Of a DNA stretch of 64,000 bases, positions 39,600 to 53,406 are shown piece after piece. This DNA is from Lethocerus indicus (lineage: Eukaryota > Arthropoda > Insecta > Hemiptera > Belostomatidae), in contig JACDQD010000010.1 of NCBI GenBank assembly GCA_019843655.1, forward strand, positions 2,525,637-2,589,636, written 5' to 3'. The notes under the pieces were generated by a model. That model did not search any database. It saw only the letters and a list, made by a program, of their open reading frames with translations, and had not been told where the DNA came from. Within the stretch, counting starts at the first letter, position 1, and each line of letters begins with the position of its first letter. The position numbers and the translations under genes were made by a program.

Positions 39600-40110
39600 A
39601 TACAACGGGGCGTTTATTTGGCAGTCGTTTTTGGCCTAAACCTCCGTCGGCGAGCGTGGGCCCGGCCGAATAAGATCTCGTCTCGTTTAATGTTAATGGG
39701 ACGATCGATTGGGCGTCCTATCTTCCTCGAGCGCTATTAGTATGACTCACCGGCGCCACAGTTTTACGACTGATTAAAAAGTTCGGAGGAGAAAAAAACC
39801 GAGTTATCGGATCGCGTTAATTTTTTTTTTTTTTTAGTTTCCGATATTTATGTGGGAGCGGGGGAAATTGGCAGTGTTCCTAACAAGACGGGCGTTATAA
39901 ATTGTTTAGCTGTGACCCGTGGCCTTTGTTGAGGTGGCGCCTAGTAGTTTCGGACGTAACTCGGTCCGTCGCAGAGGTATAGAACAGAGAACGGGCGGGA
40001 ATCATGGGCGTGTCACGTGACGTGGCCGACGACGAATTGGCCAACACCCTTTTCGCGTTACGAACGAATCGAGCTAAGTTAGTTCCACTTATTGTCGGCG
40101 TTTATTAATA
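39600..40110. promoter_or_regulatory. Candidate intronic regulatory island with palindromic E-box
   Basis: A CpG-retaining stretch is interrupted by a T-run near 39.82 kb. It includes the 10-bp palindrome GTCACGTGAC (40012-40021), a strong bHLH-ZIP E-box of the USF/MITF/TFE type. Function is inferred from composition and motif only. Confidence 0.3.
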
Positions 40111-40575
40111 TTTGTTCGGCTTGGCCGGGCCGTTACCGGGTTGTGTGCGGTCGGCCCCGGGTGTTGGAGAAGTACGCGGGTGTGTGGGGCGGCTCATAAC
40201 GCGTTCGCGTGACTATTATACCGGCTGCCTAACTGTCTGACTGCATTCCTGCCTTGAAGCCGAGCTCCCTAAATGTCAGCGTTCGGGTCTTCCTGGCTAT
40301 CAGTCTATGAGTCTATTTCCCCGGTTCTCAAGGTGTTTTTTTTTACCCGGCGCATTATCTTCGAACGGCTCGTTTAGTAATATTTATTATTGGAAATATG
40401 CGGCTTATTCGACAGGAACGAAACCTTATAACGAATGCAGCGGCTAGTGTGTATCAAATGTAGCGGTGGCCCGATTTACTGTACCCGTTCGACTTCATTC
40501 CTGTTTGCTTTGCAACTTAACCGCCTAACCGGTGGCCTTATTGTGTACCTGCAATCTTCTTTTCTCTCTCTCCTT

Positions 40576-40577
<2 letters not shown>

Positions 40578-40624
<47 letters not shown>
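40578..40624. repeat. (TA)n microsatellite
   Basis: About 47 bp of alternating TA. Confidence 0.97.
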
Positions 40625-40627
<3 letters not shown>

Positions 40628-41094
40628 TGCTACCTGCATGCCCCCTAACTGTAGCTTCGGACTTACCGGTCTTGTAGGGTTGTCAGGGTTACCTGACTTT
40701 TATTATTTCTGATTCCTGACTGATTATTTCTGGTTTTAGTTCAATCTGTGCACCGGGTCCCCCACATTTCATATACCGGCCAACCTTCCACGTATTAACA
40801 GGATTGTCCCGTATATGCTCGAGAATTTCGGTTTCGGAGAGAAACGTAGGATGGGAAGAAAGAGTGAAAAGATGGACAGACGAAGAGAGGGCGAGTGAGA
40901 GGAATGAAGAATGAAAGAGATAGAGTGATAGTGAGTTAGGTTGGTTTGTGGTGGGGTGTGATCACGGCCTTGTACCCGTTACACCTCTTGTAGTTGTGTC
41001 GAGTGAGCCCACCGATACCACCCCACCATCTCCACCCGGCCCGCGCTCACAATCATCACCGCCGCCACCACCGCCACTACCACTATCTCATCAA

Positions 41095-41124
41095 TATGAT
41101 GATGACGATGATGATGATGATGAT
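41095..41124. repeat. (GAT)n triplet repeat
   Basis: About ten GAT units with one gac. It is followed at once by catcatcaac, so the ends can pair as a small hairpin. Confidence 0.9.
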
Positions 41125-41333
41125 CCTCATCATCAACAACGAGTTTCCCACCGAGTCCCCCTTCGGTCGTCGGTCATAGTCGAACTCTCACCGCAATAAC
41201 CGTGCTGGCTTCCCGTCGTATTATTGTTGGTTCACCGTCTTTACCTCCTTCCCACACGCGGGAACGACACGGGGCCGGTCGGGGCTTGCCCGCACGCGCC
41301 CGCCCGCTGGTCGCCGCCAAGCGCAGGCGCCCA

Positions 41334-41334
<1 letters not shown>

Positions 41335-41364
<30 letters not shown>
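41335..41364. repeat. (CA)n microsatellite
   Basis: CA repeat of about 30 bp. Confidence 0.95.
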
Positions 41365-41367
<3 letters not shown>

Positions 41368-41604
41368 GCCACCCTCTCACCATCAGCCACCCCGCTAATC
41401 ATCGTTATCTTATTAAAGCTTCCATTCTGCCGCCGCCTCAATGATCCTCCTCCTAGCTTCGTATTAATGAAAATATGTAAGAAAGAGATACCGGTACCGT
41501 CGGTTCTATCCCCACCTCTTATGAAACGGCCGAGTGTATCCAACGTTTTATAATGAGTATACTGGAGTTTACGCCCTCCTCTTATTTATAATCGAAGAAA
41601 TACC

Positions 41605-41690
41605 GGAGTTGCCGGTTAAACCGGTGAGGTGTAAAGGCCCGAATCCCTGTGGCGCACCGAATTTTCTTTGAATTAGACTTTTTTACGAAA
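41605..41690 (+). repeat. Degenerate tRNA-derived SINE
   Basis: cccgaatccctgtggc, then gcaccgaattttctttg and aattag, line up with the B-box and tail of the SINEs at 60083-60203 and 60441-60560. The A-box half is poorly preserved. Confidence 0.6.
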
Positions 41691-42156
41691 TGTACGTTAT
41701 ATTGTACTTTAATCCGATATTAATCCGAATACTCTATTTATTTAAAAAAAAAAATAAAACTACCCCTATTTAGATCAACGAAGGAAGGGTTGTGTGTGTA
41801 GAGAGGGTCCTGCATTAGTATAGGCATATGTTTATGTGTGCGCGGGCAAACGGTTTGACGGCGAGGCGAGGTGCGCGTCGGCGTCGGCGTCGCGACGGGG
41901 GTGCCGCCATTCGCGCGTCCTCCTCCGCCCTGTTGCAAAACAGTGGGCCGAACGCGCTCTCCATCATAGACTTGTGGCATTGTTTTCGGGGGTGTCCTGA
42001 TGAGGGGGAGGGGGAGGGGACGGACCCCCGGGGTTTGTTTGGGGTAGGGGTCCCCAGGGTCCCTGTCCGTGCGCCCGTGTGCGTGACAGTGACTGGTGCA
42101 CGGACCGGCAACGCCGCCCCTCTGTGCTCCACCGCACTGGGGCTTACGCAAGCATT

Positions 42157-42165
42157 TCAAGGCCG
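42157..42165 (+). promoter_or_regulatory. FTZ-F1 (NR5A) consensus site
   Basis: TCAAGGCCG matches YCAAGGYCR, about 0.5 kb before exon B. Possible autoregulatory site, but chance occurrence is likely. Confidence 0.2.
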
Positions 42166-42696
42166 CCAGCCCCCGCCCCTCCCTTAACCATCCTCTCTTT
42201 CTGTCTTTTTCTCTCCCTCCCTCCCTCCCCCTCCCTTCCCCGTTCTCGCTCCTTGTTTCTCACTCACTCTCACTGGTTTCCCGCCTCGTTCTCTTTCTCT
42301 CCCGCAACACACACGCACACACCGGCGCGGTGTTCCCAATACCTATCCACCCCCTCCCCCCACCTGTGTTGCCCCCACTCCTCGGCGCACCTGCTCCCCT
42401 CCACGCTACACCGACCACACTACAATGTATATTTATAATAAGCTATCAAGAAGTTGAAGCCGGAATAGCAAAAGACCAAAGTATCTAGGTATTCCCCCAA
42501 AATTTCGTAGATCGACTAATTTTCCGGTATATTTCAATTACTATTACGGTTATGTATTCGCAGATTAGTTATTTAATTGTTGACTACCCGTGTATTCTAA
42601 ATAAAAAAAATACGTCCAATCGTTCTTAATTATATACAGGATAGAGTAGGATTAACGGTTACTAATTTCTAATTTTTTTGTTATTTCGTGTTTTAG

Positions 42697-43711
42697 CCGT
42701 GAGGGCGGACCGGATGAGAGGGGGAAGAAACAAGTTCGGACCGATGTACAAGAGAGATAGGGCGAGGAAGTTGCAGATGATGAGACAGAGACAGATGGAA
42801 GCGCAGAGAATAAGGGGGAGCACGCAGTACGTGGGAGGTGCGGGGGCGGGAACGGGACCCGGAGGGACGACGGTGGGCGGTCCCGAGGGAGCGACCGTCC
42901 AGCTGAATTACCAGGGGAGAGCGGGGTCCGGGGCGGGAACCGCACCGCAACACCACCACCAGCACTTCACCAGCCTACACATCAAGCAGGAAATACAGAT
43001 ACCTCAGGTGTCGTCGCTCACGTCGTCGCCCGACTCCTCGCCGAGCCCCATCTCAGTGGCGCTCGGGCAGGGGAGGGGAGCGGCGGGCGGCGGCTCTTCC
43101 CTGGTGGTGGGCCACGCTGGAGCGGCGGCGGCTGCGGCCGCGGCGGCGGCAGCGGCTGCGGCGGCGGTGGCGGCCTCGTCGCAGGGTGGGCGGCGGCGGC
43201 GGCGGCGGGGGTGGCGGCGGCGGCGGAGGCGGCGGAGCGGGCGCCCGGCGTCCGGCCCCACCACCACCACCAACAACACCAGCACCACCACCACCTGGCC
43301 GCCTCCTCGGGGGCGGGCGGAACGGCGGCCGCTTCCTCGGGCTCGCCTCTGGCGGCCCCCGCGCCCCCTCCTCACCTCCACCAGCACCACCAACCTCCGC
43401 CCCCCGCGCTCCAAATATCCCCCGAGCACCACACCAAAATGTGGCCCGGCTCGCCCAAACCCTTCCAGTACGACGGCGCCCCCTCCACCCCCCAACCGGG
43501 CCAACAGTCCAAGATGACCCCCCTCATACGGGAATTCGTTCAGACGGTGGACGACCGCGAGTGGCAGAACTCTCTTTACCAGCTATTGCAGAACCAGACT
43601 TATAATCAGTGCGAAGTAGACTTGTTCGAACTATTGTGCAAAGTGTTGGATCAAAATCTGTTTTCCCAAGTCGACTGGGCGAGAAATTCTGTCTTCTTCA
43701 AGGACCTCAAG
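42697..43711 (+). CDS. ftz-f1: FTZ-F1 nuclear receptor, exon B (Ftz-F1 box, hinge, start of LBD)
   Basis: The exon completes alanine 182 and then encodes VRADRMRGGRNKFGPMYKRD, the Ftz-F1 box (A-box). This C-terminal extension of the DNA-binding domain reads the bases 5' of the AGGTCA core. The hinge holds IKQEIQIPQVSSL near residue 277, with the sumoylation motif IKQE, and SPDSSPSP. Poly-Ala, His/Gln-rich and Pro-rich segments follow. The ligand-binding domain starts near residue 455 (PLIREFVQ) and continues through WARNSVFFKDLK, residue 520. The donor gtatgt (43712) gives a phase 0 intron. The reading frame shifts by one base between about 43180 and 43210, inside a GGC repeat after the poly-Ala. 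The upstream frame carries the Ftz-F1 box and the downstream frame the ligand-binding domain. One base is probably missing from the sequence. Confidence 0.93.
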
Positions 43712-46700
43712 GTATGTTGTTTTGTTTCTTACTTTTATTTTAATTATAACTTTAGAAGTATAACTTGGTAAGGTATAATAAATAAATTCCTTTAATAAAT
43801 AAGGGGAGTTTCAAGAACGAGTTACGCAATAGTTATAAGAACAATTATATCTAAACATTTTCGTTAACTTCGACTGCCATAACAGTATCACATCTCTTGC
43901 ATTTCTGTCCGATATTTTGCCTGGTGGAACAATATTCTTATTCTATTCTCTCTGGAGTCGAGTTCTCTCGTATGTCGGAAATTTAAGAAATATGCGTTCG
44001 TCGCTTATAGCTGTTCAGACCTTGAATGACTCATTGGAGTTGTACTCGAGTCACCCAAAGAAATGTGTATTTTGAAAGAGGCTAAGCAGTCGTGTGCGTA
44101 GTTCGCTGACACGATAGGTCCGCGAGAGATTGTTAATTTAGCCTCTGAATTTTATTTCTACTACTTCGGAAGCTCTCGCTTTCCGCTTCCCGATTTCTCA
44201 GAACGTGTTTTCATGGATGTTCTGTTTTAAGCTTCGTAAATATTTTCGCGGTTCGAGAGCAGTAAAATAAAAACCCGTTCTAAACAGAGTAGTTCGTACT
44301 AAACAGGTTTAAGAAACAGCAACGATGGTCTGTACATTCCCATTGTCAATAGCACTGTCCCAGTGTGAAAGTACTCAGTAGCAGTTCGGTGAAATTTCTT
44401 CTCAGCACTCTTGTTATGGTGATAGTTTTCTTTTTTAGATAGATTATATAGCGAACATTTTAATAAAAATTGTTATTAGTAGAAACTTGGATTGAGTGCG
44501 GATAGCTTGAAATAATCCACTACTTTATTTCAACTTAGGAATATCGCGATAAATACATTAAAGCCTATTGCCTCATTGCCACTATTCCTCAACTTCGGTC
44601 CTGAGAGCGGTTTTGAAGTAGCGGACGCGCGCTGATTATTTCCTCTGTAGACTGGCTCGATTCTAAGGTTTGAGGTTAAGGACAGATCGAAAATCGAGAG
44701 GGCCGATTGAAATATCAAATTGGATCGTGAGAAAGTAAAAGAAAATATTGTGGAGTATTGAACGGGAAGTGGCGCAATTACTGGGCGCCATTAAAATGTA
44801 TTAGGCGTACATTTTCATTGCTCCCCGTTTTGCATGCGTTCAAAATAAATGTGAACGTACCGGGGCGTGTTTTCTCAGACGTACATTGTGTGTCATGTTC
44901 TTACAATTTTCCAATAAAATTTATCTCAAAAACATTGTCCATTTTTGCAAGTTTTTGAATCAAAATCTATAAAAATAGAATCACAAGTAGATTTTGCAGT
45001 CCAGCTATTTAACGATATTGAAAATTTAATAAATATAGCGAATAGTGGTTTTAACATGTAATTTTAGACAGTTATTTTTTGCTACTTTTTATATATATCG
45101 CATAAAGTGTATTTCCTACAATTTGTGTATCCTGTGACTAGATCGGATGTTCTTTTTTGATAGCTTAGTGTCAGGAATGAAACTTGAGACGCGAAAGGAC
45201 GGAAAGACGAGCCCGAAAACGCGTAGGAACAGAATGTCCGAAAGTGAAAGCGCGTTACCGGATGATGGGGGGGTTTTTAGCACCTCCAGTGACACATTTT
45301 TGGGGAGGCCTCCAAACCGGTGCCAAGTTTCACGAATTCAGCCGCCACTTAACGGCTATCCGCCGTTTTATATTGCGAAATTAAAACTTAATTTGATTTT
45401 TAAACGGCTATATTTCATCCGTTGGACTTGGAGGAGTTGTTGGTGTATTATTAATTTTAGTGAATGTTTTTATCATCGCTTATAATCTCAATTGGGAAAG
45501 ACTTCTTCGTGTTATCGGCGTCCCCTGTTAAGTTCAGGCCCTTGTCTGATTTTTAATTTTTGGGAAATTCGATAACGTCTTATTGTTAATTAAACGATCG
45601 TGATTTGGATCGTCGTTTTCATGACGTTTTCGGTTCGGAAAGCCTGTTTTGGGTTGGCGTTCAACCGCTCACCTAGTGCTATATTGTACCGTACCTTTCG
45701 GGTCCATATTAGTGTCGAGGTGTTGTCACGTGGAACAAAACACAGCTATGTACACATCTGGTCCATAGAAATTTTGGCAGGTTGACAACACCACTTTCTC
45801 TTTACCCCGCCGACTTCCGACGGTAATTCCTTCCTCAGTTTACCGACATACCTCGACGGCGTTGCAAAATTGGGAAACAATATTGTGAATTAGTTTTCCT
45901 TTTGTCCTATGGTATTCGAGCGGAGGGGGGGCATTTTCTGTTTTCTCCTGTTCGATCGGGTCCCCAAGTTTCCGTGCCCCGCCGCCCTAGTTAATTAGGA
46001 ATTGACAATTTTAGTAATTTAATTTTATATAAATACGAAACGAGTGTTATTCTTTGTTCTTCCTCCAAATTAAGAAGATGGCGAAGATCTAGAATTAAAC
46101 CAAATCATGGGGTTTGAGTCCCAAGATTGACGGTATCGTGGTACGGTTATCTTGGTATCGTGAAGTCTACCGAATGATTAAGTTTTTTTTATATAAATTT
46201 TGTACTATAAGTACTTCTAGAGATTATTGAATTTGATTTGGGCCCGGTATTATTGTTAGGCAACGATGTGCCTTATTTTTGGTGTAATGTGTAGTTCAGG
46301 CCGTGGTACCTTTACGGCGCCTCATTTATGGGACCGACTGTTGCTACCATTCGGCTTTAGCGGGGAAAAAAGAGGCAATTGATACATTCGGCACGTAACC
46401 TGCAATTCGTTTGGCAGCTGGAATCGTCATCGGGCAGTCCGATTCTCGAAATAGCCAGTGCCGGTAGAAATTGGGCACCGAGGGATTTGGAGTTGGCGGG
46501 AGGGGTGGAGGAGGAGGTGGGGGAGGGGAGAGGTTTGTCCCGGAGGGGATATTTACACAATCGGAAGAAACACCGAATCGAAGTCGGAAAATTGCGCAAG
46601 TTGTTTGTTAAAAGGCGGCTGCGGCGGCTCTCCCCATGCAGTTTGCCAACAGTATGTTACAATAATAACGGGTCGGACCCCTCCCTCCGTCTCTACCAGG

Positions 46701-47732
46701 TTTGGCTTACAAATAAATCTTCAGTAGCCTAATATAATTCTATGCGTTCATCCGAGTCCGGAAGTTTGACGACATCCGGACCTCTTAAACGTTGTAAGAC
46801 ACCGGACAAGAAAGCAGGGTCAACATTGACCAGAACTCAAGTACGGACTTATAAAGAATAACAAGTTGTATACTTACAGTGGAGTTTCTAGCACGGATTT
46901 TCGAGAAACCGGTCTAGCAAAAGACCAGACTACAGAGCGTAGACGCATTCCAAATTTTCCGAGTACAACGCTAGTGTTGTCAGCTTATCGACGTTAAAAT
47001 TCCAGTTCATCGAATTTCTGTCTGTCGATGAGGGCCCAATAACCGGTCTAGCATCTGGTAAATTTGCGTTTATTTCATTTGAAATAACAAATCTGTGAAT
47101 TATGAATTCGTGTTTGTTTGGCGAGTAGTCGATAATTTTAAGTCTTTAGGGAACTGACGACCTTAATCACCGTTATTCTGAAATAGGAAATGTGTTCTCG
47201 TTCTCTTTTGTGTTTTATACGAGCGTCTGACGTCACTTACTACCCATGCAATTCCGGTAGTGTTTTTGATGTCACATTGGACATGACTTTGTAAACGCAT
47301 ATTCGACGTTTCGTATTTTATTTTCGTATACCGCCAGTTATTATCTGTTCCGTCGGTAAGGCCCATAAAAATGTTCGAATAAGCGGCGGCGGGTTTTTTC
47401 ATCGGACGCAGTATTAACGTATTTCGGTTGCGTGAAGGAACATTTTTCAGTCGACCGACCGCCTTGCACGGCGTCCCTCCCTCGGGTTTTTATTTCGCGT
47501 ACGCGTTGACCCAGTTCGGGTGAAACACACGCCACGGAGCCAACACTTGATTGTACCGCCAAGAGCGTATATTGAGCCTCACTTGAGGACACTGTAGAAA
47601 CTTTGTTTTTAACACTTGATGCTCTAACCGTTTGAATGGTTTAAAAAATGGAATTCGAAATATATTTTTAGAAATAATATTTTTGATACATTAATACTTT
47701 ATTTATATTTATTTACCGTCCCAATAGCTTGG

Positions 47733-47810
47733 CATATCTAATAGGAATTCCCTCGATAGTGGCCGACGTCATACACTTGAATGTCCTTGAGAATTTCAGC
47801 ACTTCATTCT
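47733..47810 (+). repeat. Unclassified dispersed repeat, copy 1
   Basis: Shares taggaattccctc, then cgacgtca and a diverged tail (gaattcc-type, then aatttcagc) with 53407-53482 in the same orientation. Family unknown. Confidence 0.6.
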
Positions 47811-50800
47811 TCAGGGTGATAAAAAAACCCGATTCGTACTGTGAATTAGTTATTAAAACAATAGCTACATATTATTAATTCGGAATTAATGTACATATAC
47901 CGACGATGGGGAGAATCTTCGACCGGAGTCTTCCGGCTGAACAGTGTTTCGATAGGTCGTTTCGTGCCCTAGACACTGTTCTATAATAATTTATTATAAC
48001 AGCTTTTTTTTCCAGTTAGCCGTTAAGTATTGTTATCTAATATGATGGAGTGGGGGGAGGGGGTAACCCGTGCCACCGATTTCATATTTATCTTAGAACA
48101 TATTACCGATTTACTGTTTTAAACTAACGCGTCAAGCCCCCTTCCCAGGCTGTTCGCCTACTTAACGACAAAAGCGATAGCGCGAGTGGAACACAATTAA
48201 AAGTGACCGGTTCTTCGTCCCAGTTCATTTGTCTTTCTTTCCTTTAAATAAAAAAATTAAACATTAGAAAAAAAACATGAAGGAATACATTTCTTTTTAA
48301 ACATTTTTTTCGGAAAAAGATAGACCGAACTTCCAATCAGTTTCTTTCGCCGACTCTGAGCCCGAAAACCGGTATAGAAATAGACCCCATCGGCGTGGGT
48401 TGCAGTTTCAGCACTGCTGTCTATTAATCTGTAGTTGGTAAAAAGTCCTCCGCCCGATCCTTTGGCCTGATACGGGGAACCAGCCTTGCGTTAAATGTTC
48501 CGAAGACTTATTTTTCGGTAGGTGGTGAACTTAGAAAAAGTAGTAAGAAAAAGATGTACCTTACTGAAGGAATAAAATTACAGAGAATAAGTTACTGTGA
48601 AAGGTGAGGAACGTTTTTGTAACCGAGCCTGTCTCGCGACCCATTTACGTAGATTAGGACCGGCTGACTGGAGATATTGTTTTAAAATACGGTTTCAAAA
48701 CGGAATCTACGGAGATATTGTACATATATTATTCAAATTAAACTTTTAGACATCGGTTTCTGTACTCGTTTGTCTCACGCTTGCTACGCCGATGGCTTCA
48801 TTCGTAAAGTACTTAACTTGGTTACTGACGAAAACCTTTCTGTTCTGTCAGCTATGTCAACTGATCCTTTCGTTTAACGATTTAAAAGAGTTCCAACGAA
48901 ATCACGATTTATCCAAATGAATGATCGATAACCACTAATGATGTGATTTAATTATTTTTTAATTGCCCGAATGGCCCGTTTTTTTTCATTTTTTCTTTTC
49001 TCAATTCGACAGAAATTTTGGAAACATAACCGGGCGGGTATTTGAGGTAGAGGGAGGCGTATGGTCGATGGGACCTGCGGCGTGGGGGTCCGCTTTGCCG
49101 CACGTTTGCCCCCGGGTCAAATCGATGAGGTTTAATTTCTCGGCTTAATTTATTTATCGCTTTTCATCGTAAAGCCGTGTACCGTAGGTGGCGGATGGCG
49201 CGGGCCGGTAGGTGGTACCACCTGGCGGGGAGCCGGCAAAACTTGGGCCAGCCTACTTAACGAATTACGAAATCGAAACGTTGCCTATACTACCTCTCTC
49301 GTTCGGGGCCGCCTCTGGTACAATCCAGTCCCGTGAAAAACTTCGGCGCGAAAAAAATTATCCCCATATTTTGGACTCCCTTAATTTCGTCCCCCGTTCT
49401 TGCGCCAAAAATATTTTTTGAACTTCTTCAGGGCCAAATTTTCCAGTCCTATACTTTTCGTGGGATCGATATTATTCCAATCATAACATAAAAATTAGCC
49501 GTCGGGCCGACTGCATTTTATTCGAAAATAATAACCGTATTTGTATTAGACTTTATCTACTGTAAAGCTATTGTGGACAACCTTATGGGCGGGCAAAGTA
49601 GGGCCGAGCTTCTATTCGAAAACTAAGCTTACCTCTGCAGGTTGAGGAGAGTTTTGAATTGGTATTTGTTTTTGTTTTCCTTTTTTTCCGTGTACAATCA
49701 AAATATCTACGGTACAAGCTGAATACCCGAGAGAAGTATCCTTGGCCTCATTTCGCGCTGTGGCCGCTCGTTGAAAAATCCGTGAATGGCGTAACGCCTG
49801 TGAGCGGCGCGGGGCTCCCGCCATCGCCGGTTATTATTAAACCCGAACGGCAGAAATGAGTAACTGGTACTTACACGAGCCGAACGAACGACGACAGTTG
49901 GTTCCGGCGCTGGTTTTTTAATTTTATTTTTTTTATCGCTAGCTCTCTTTTTGAGGCAAAATTTGAGCCAAACTTTTCAGTATCGAATTTCGGGTGAAAT
50001 CCGGTCGGGTACGGCCGAGAAGGATCGAAGTTGTGCAACGGGCTTTTGCCGTTATGCCGATATCGTCTTGAAACGGGTTGAATTTCTCCCTCCTCCCTCC
50101 CCCCCCGAACGTTATTTTCTTAGATAATCGTCTAACGTTATTCGCCCTCAAAAATTCACCGGTGGTCGAATCAGTGAGCCTTGAATTCGGAATAGTGGAT
50201 AAATGAAGTCGAAATTTTGATATAATTCAGTGAAAGTAGCCTTAGATAATAGACACGTCTATTGGCAGTGTAGACAGTATCTTAAAAATATAGTATTTCT
50301 CAAACCGTTTTGAGAAATCAAGATTCTACACCAGCTCCTGGAAAAACATGCGAACGAAATACTTGATAAATTTATCCTAAACTCCGTCCGAGGAATTCCG
50401 AAATTGATATTTCCGCTGCGTACAATGTCTAATAACCCTCACCAGAGAGTAAAAATCGCTTAACTGTTGAAATGAAGTACAGGTCTGGTATATTTTTTAT
50501 CTTAGTAATTTATTTACTAACGATAGAAGTACATTATTAAACGAAGCTTGTTCCTTTTTCCTTTTTAATTAATTAAGACCAAAATAATATAATTCTGAAA
50601 TATATTTCAGAATAGTTTAAATTGAAGCTTGAGTCCGAAAAATGATTTTTATAAAAGCCATCCAAAAACCTTATATTTATTACCGCGGTATATTATTGTA
50701 GAATAAATAATATTTAAAAATATTGGATTTCTGTTGAAAAGCGAGATCAGGAACAATGAAATTTTTCTTCACTTAACTTTGAAACGAATTTTTAAGCTAT

Positions 50801-53406
50801 TCCAGGTTCAAAGTGTTAATGAAGAATGGACTAATCTCTTTCGCAACATTTTCAGTTTGTATCTGGCAATTTTCACGTTTTCTATCAATTTCCACGGTGC
50901 TATATCAATAATTATGCGTTGTGAGGTAACGATAGAAAGAGCCCCAAATCTTTGGTTTTCTCTTTGGAATATTTTCTTTCAAATTTTCGTTTACCGTTGC
51001 ATTAAAGTTGTACCCAACGCTTCACTTCGCGAACCACAAAGCCTTAGGCGGGCAGGCATCGGCTCTGTCGGGCTTAAGTTTCTTAAATTTTTCAGCCGAT
51101 CTACATAAAATTGATTCCGCCGACAAGTCAATTAATAATTGAAATTTGTATAAAATGCGCTTAATTTATTTAGGGACGGTGTCTGTTACAAGAGCGACTG
51201 GCCAGACGGCTATCCCCGCTCTGAAACCGGTATCGCCGGTGAAACAGAAAACCGGCACCTGCATAATACAACTGTAATTAATTACTCATACAGAAAAAAA
51301 GGAACATTGTGCCGTTATGTCTTTTAGCGTGAATAATTATTAAACCAATTTTTTACTTTCGTTCGTCTCAGTTCTGCCTGCTCTTTGTATTCAGTCGAAC
51401 CGCGTAATATTTATTATATCGAATATATTTTTGCGACAGTAAATTAACAACTTTAAACTTTTGATGTTAAATCAAAAGTTATTACTGTAGTTAGAGTTGC
51501 TAGGCGGACGGAACTCCTCCAATGTTTCGTAGCACTTTTCGACTCTTGCGTCGTGGGAGGTCCGCCCCCGCAATCGAAGAATTTCTCTTATAGAAGGGGT
51601 TACTCTACGGTTTTGGAAAGTGTAACTTATTTATAATACACATAAGCATATGCCAATCACTTAATTCAGTGACGGTAGTTTACTTTAGATGTATATTTTA
51701 TATTTTTATGTAAAAGCTATCTATGGTACGTTTATGATTAAGAAATTATTATCATTATCACTTATTTATTAATTAATAAATATTATCACTCTTATCAAGT
51801 AAGTTTTACAGTTCTAGAGTATAAGCAGTGCATTTAGTTTTAGTTTATTTCTCTAAATCCTGTAGAAACTTCGAAAAAAGGAGTACCTACTGCCACTGTA
51901 TTTCTGACAGCATGCTCCGAACAATTAGGTTGGTCGGTAATTGCCTTTTATTATCGACTCCGATTGCGAAAGAAATTACGCCGTTGTTGGGCGAAAAAAC
52001 AGTTAAAATGAATACGCGGGTGAAATTGTTCTACTCGAATGAGCTTAACACCCCAAACCCAATTTGTTCCCTCCAATTACCGCCGATTAGTCTAAAGAGT
52101 AGGTTTAAGGGTTTAAGATATGTTCAGTATTGTCCCGCTCTTATTTGTGCTTCGATTTCTTGCCCGAATTTATTTACAAAAATATTTTTTTTTCAAATAT
52201 ATTTCTACAGAGCCGAGGTGCCGCGATATTGCCCCCAGCGGATTTGAGGAAAGCGGGGGCGTTTTGGTAAAAATTATATCGCGGTCTGACCTGGTTCTGG
52301 CTCCAGTGTAGAGCGCCTATCGATCCGCACTGTTCTTGGAGAGTTTAGAGGTCTCGGTCGCCCCAACCCCGATTGAAAACAGCTGCTTGCTGTACATTCG
52401 CAGAGAATTAGTTTCGGGGTTGAACCGACCCCCAATAACCAACCCCCGTGCCCTGGCGGTTGTTTCACTCAACGAATTCTATACACTCCTGCCGGCAGAA
52501 GCTAAATATATGAAAATCCGAATAAAACAGCCAAGTTTTTTTTAAACCAGGATATCACCTTGTCGTTTTTTTTTATTTTCTAATCGTACAATGACGTCAG
52601 TTACACCGTGTTATACACCGTTTAGCTTATGTTTAAAACATATTTCGAATATTGAAGACACGGGATAGAAATTTTGAGCGTTTCTAACCCGGGTTATCGT
52701 CGGAGGTGATAACGTTTTAAAAGTGAACGATCAATCTTGAATGGGCATTACTCAGAATGTTGGCGTAAATCGTGCCACCTACCTGACATATGTCTTACAT
52801 AAACTGATTCGTAATCAATTCTGTGTTAGTTTTTTGGTTTGTGGCTCTCTAGTTGAACTCGCGACTGATAAAAATATGTATTATTTTTCTTTCGGAAGTT
52901 TTGAATTTTTACGGGTGTGCCGAATAATTCCGTATTTGGTGGCTATTCTAGTTATTCGTTGAAAATTTATGTTCGTTTTTAAACTGAAGATTTTTTAATT
53001 AATCACATTATTGTTTGTTTAAATTGTGAGTTGTATGTAGGATTCACTCGCTATAGTTATATTGTTAGTAGTTGCAATCGATCCATCCGTTTATGAAAAT
53101 GAAATAGTTTCATCCGACCAGTCGCCGAGATCTGGTCCCTCGGACAGAGACAATGCGCTAGTATGACATCACTGTAACACTAACCGAATATGGCGAGAAG
53201 CCGAAACCGGTTCGACCGCGGTCGAAACAAGCGGTAGAAAAACTTCTTAACTATTAACATTCTTCTATGAGGCAGTGGCGGGTTTTCGACATGGGGCGTC
53301 AAAAATGGGAATAGCCCATTTTCGGGGCCGTTCAGGAATATCCTCGCGATGAAACTGGGACGGATAGAATTCGTTATTGTTTGATATTTAATTTTGAATT
53401 TATAAT

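Larger units (their letters stand above)
41200..42140. other. GC-rich CpG island before exon B
   Basis: Two GC-rich blocks (about 41.25-41.34 and 41.84-42.14 kb) lie 0.5-1.4 kb upstream of exon B, with gcgtcggcgtcggcgtcgcg and a YY1-like gccgccatt. The region might be an internal promoter producing receptors that start after the zinc fingers, an enhancer, or simply GC-rich DNA like exon B. Open frames on both strands show no domain. Confidence 0.35.

Noticed and set aside
41828..42187. Open frames on both strands in the CpG island before exon B
   Set aside because: Arg-, Gly- and Pro-rich frames follow from GC-rich composition. No domain or splice structure supports a coding exon.
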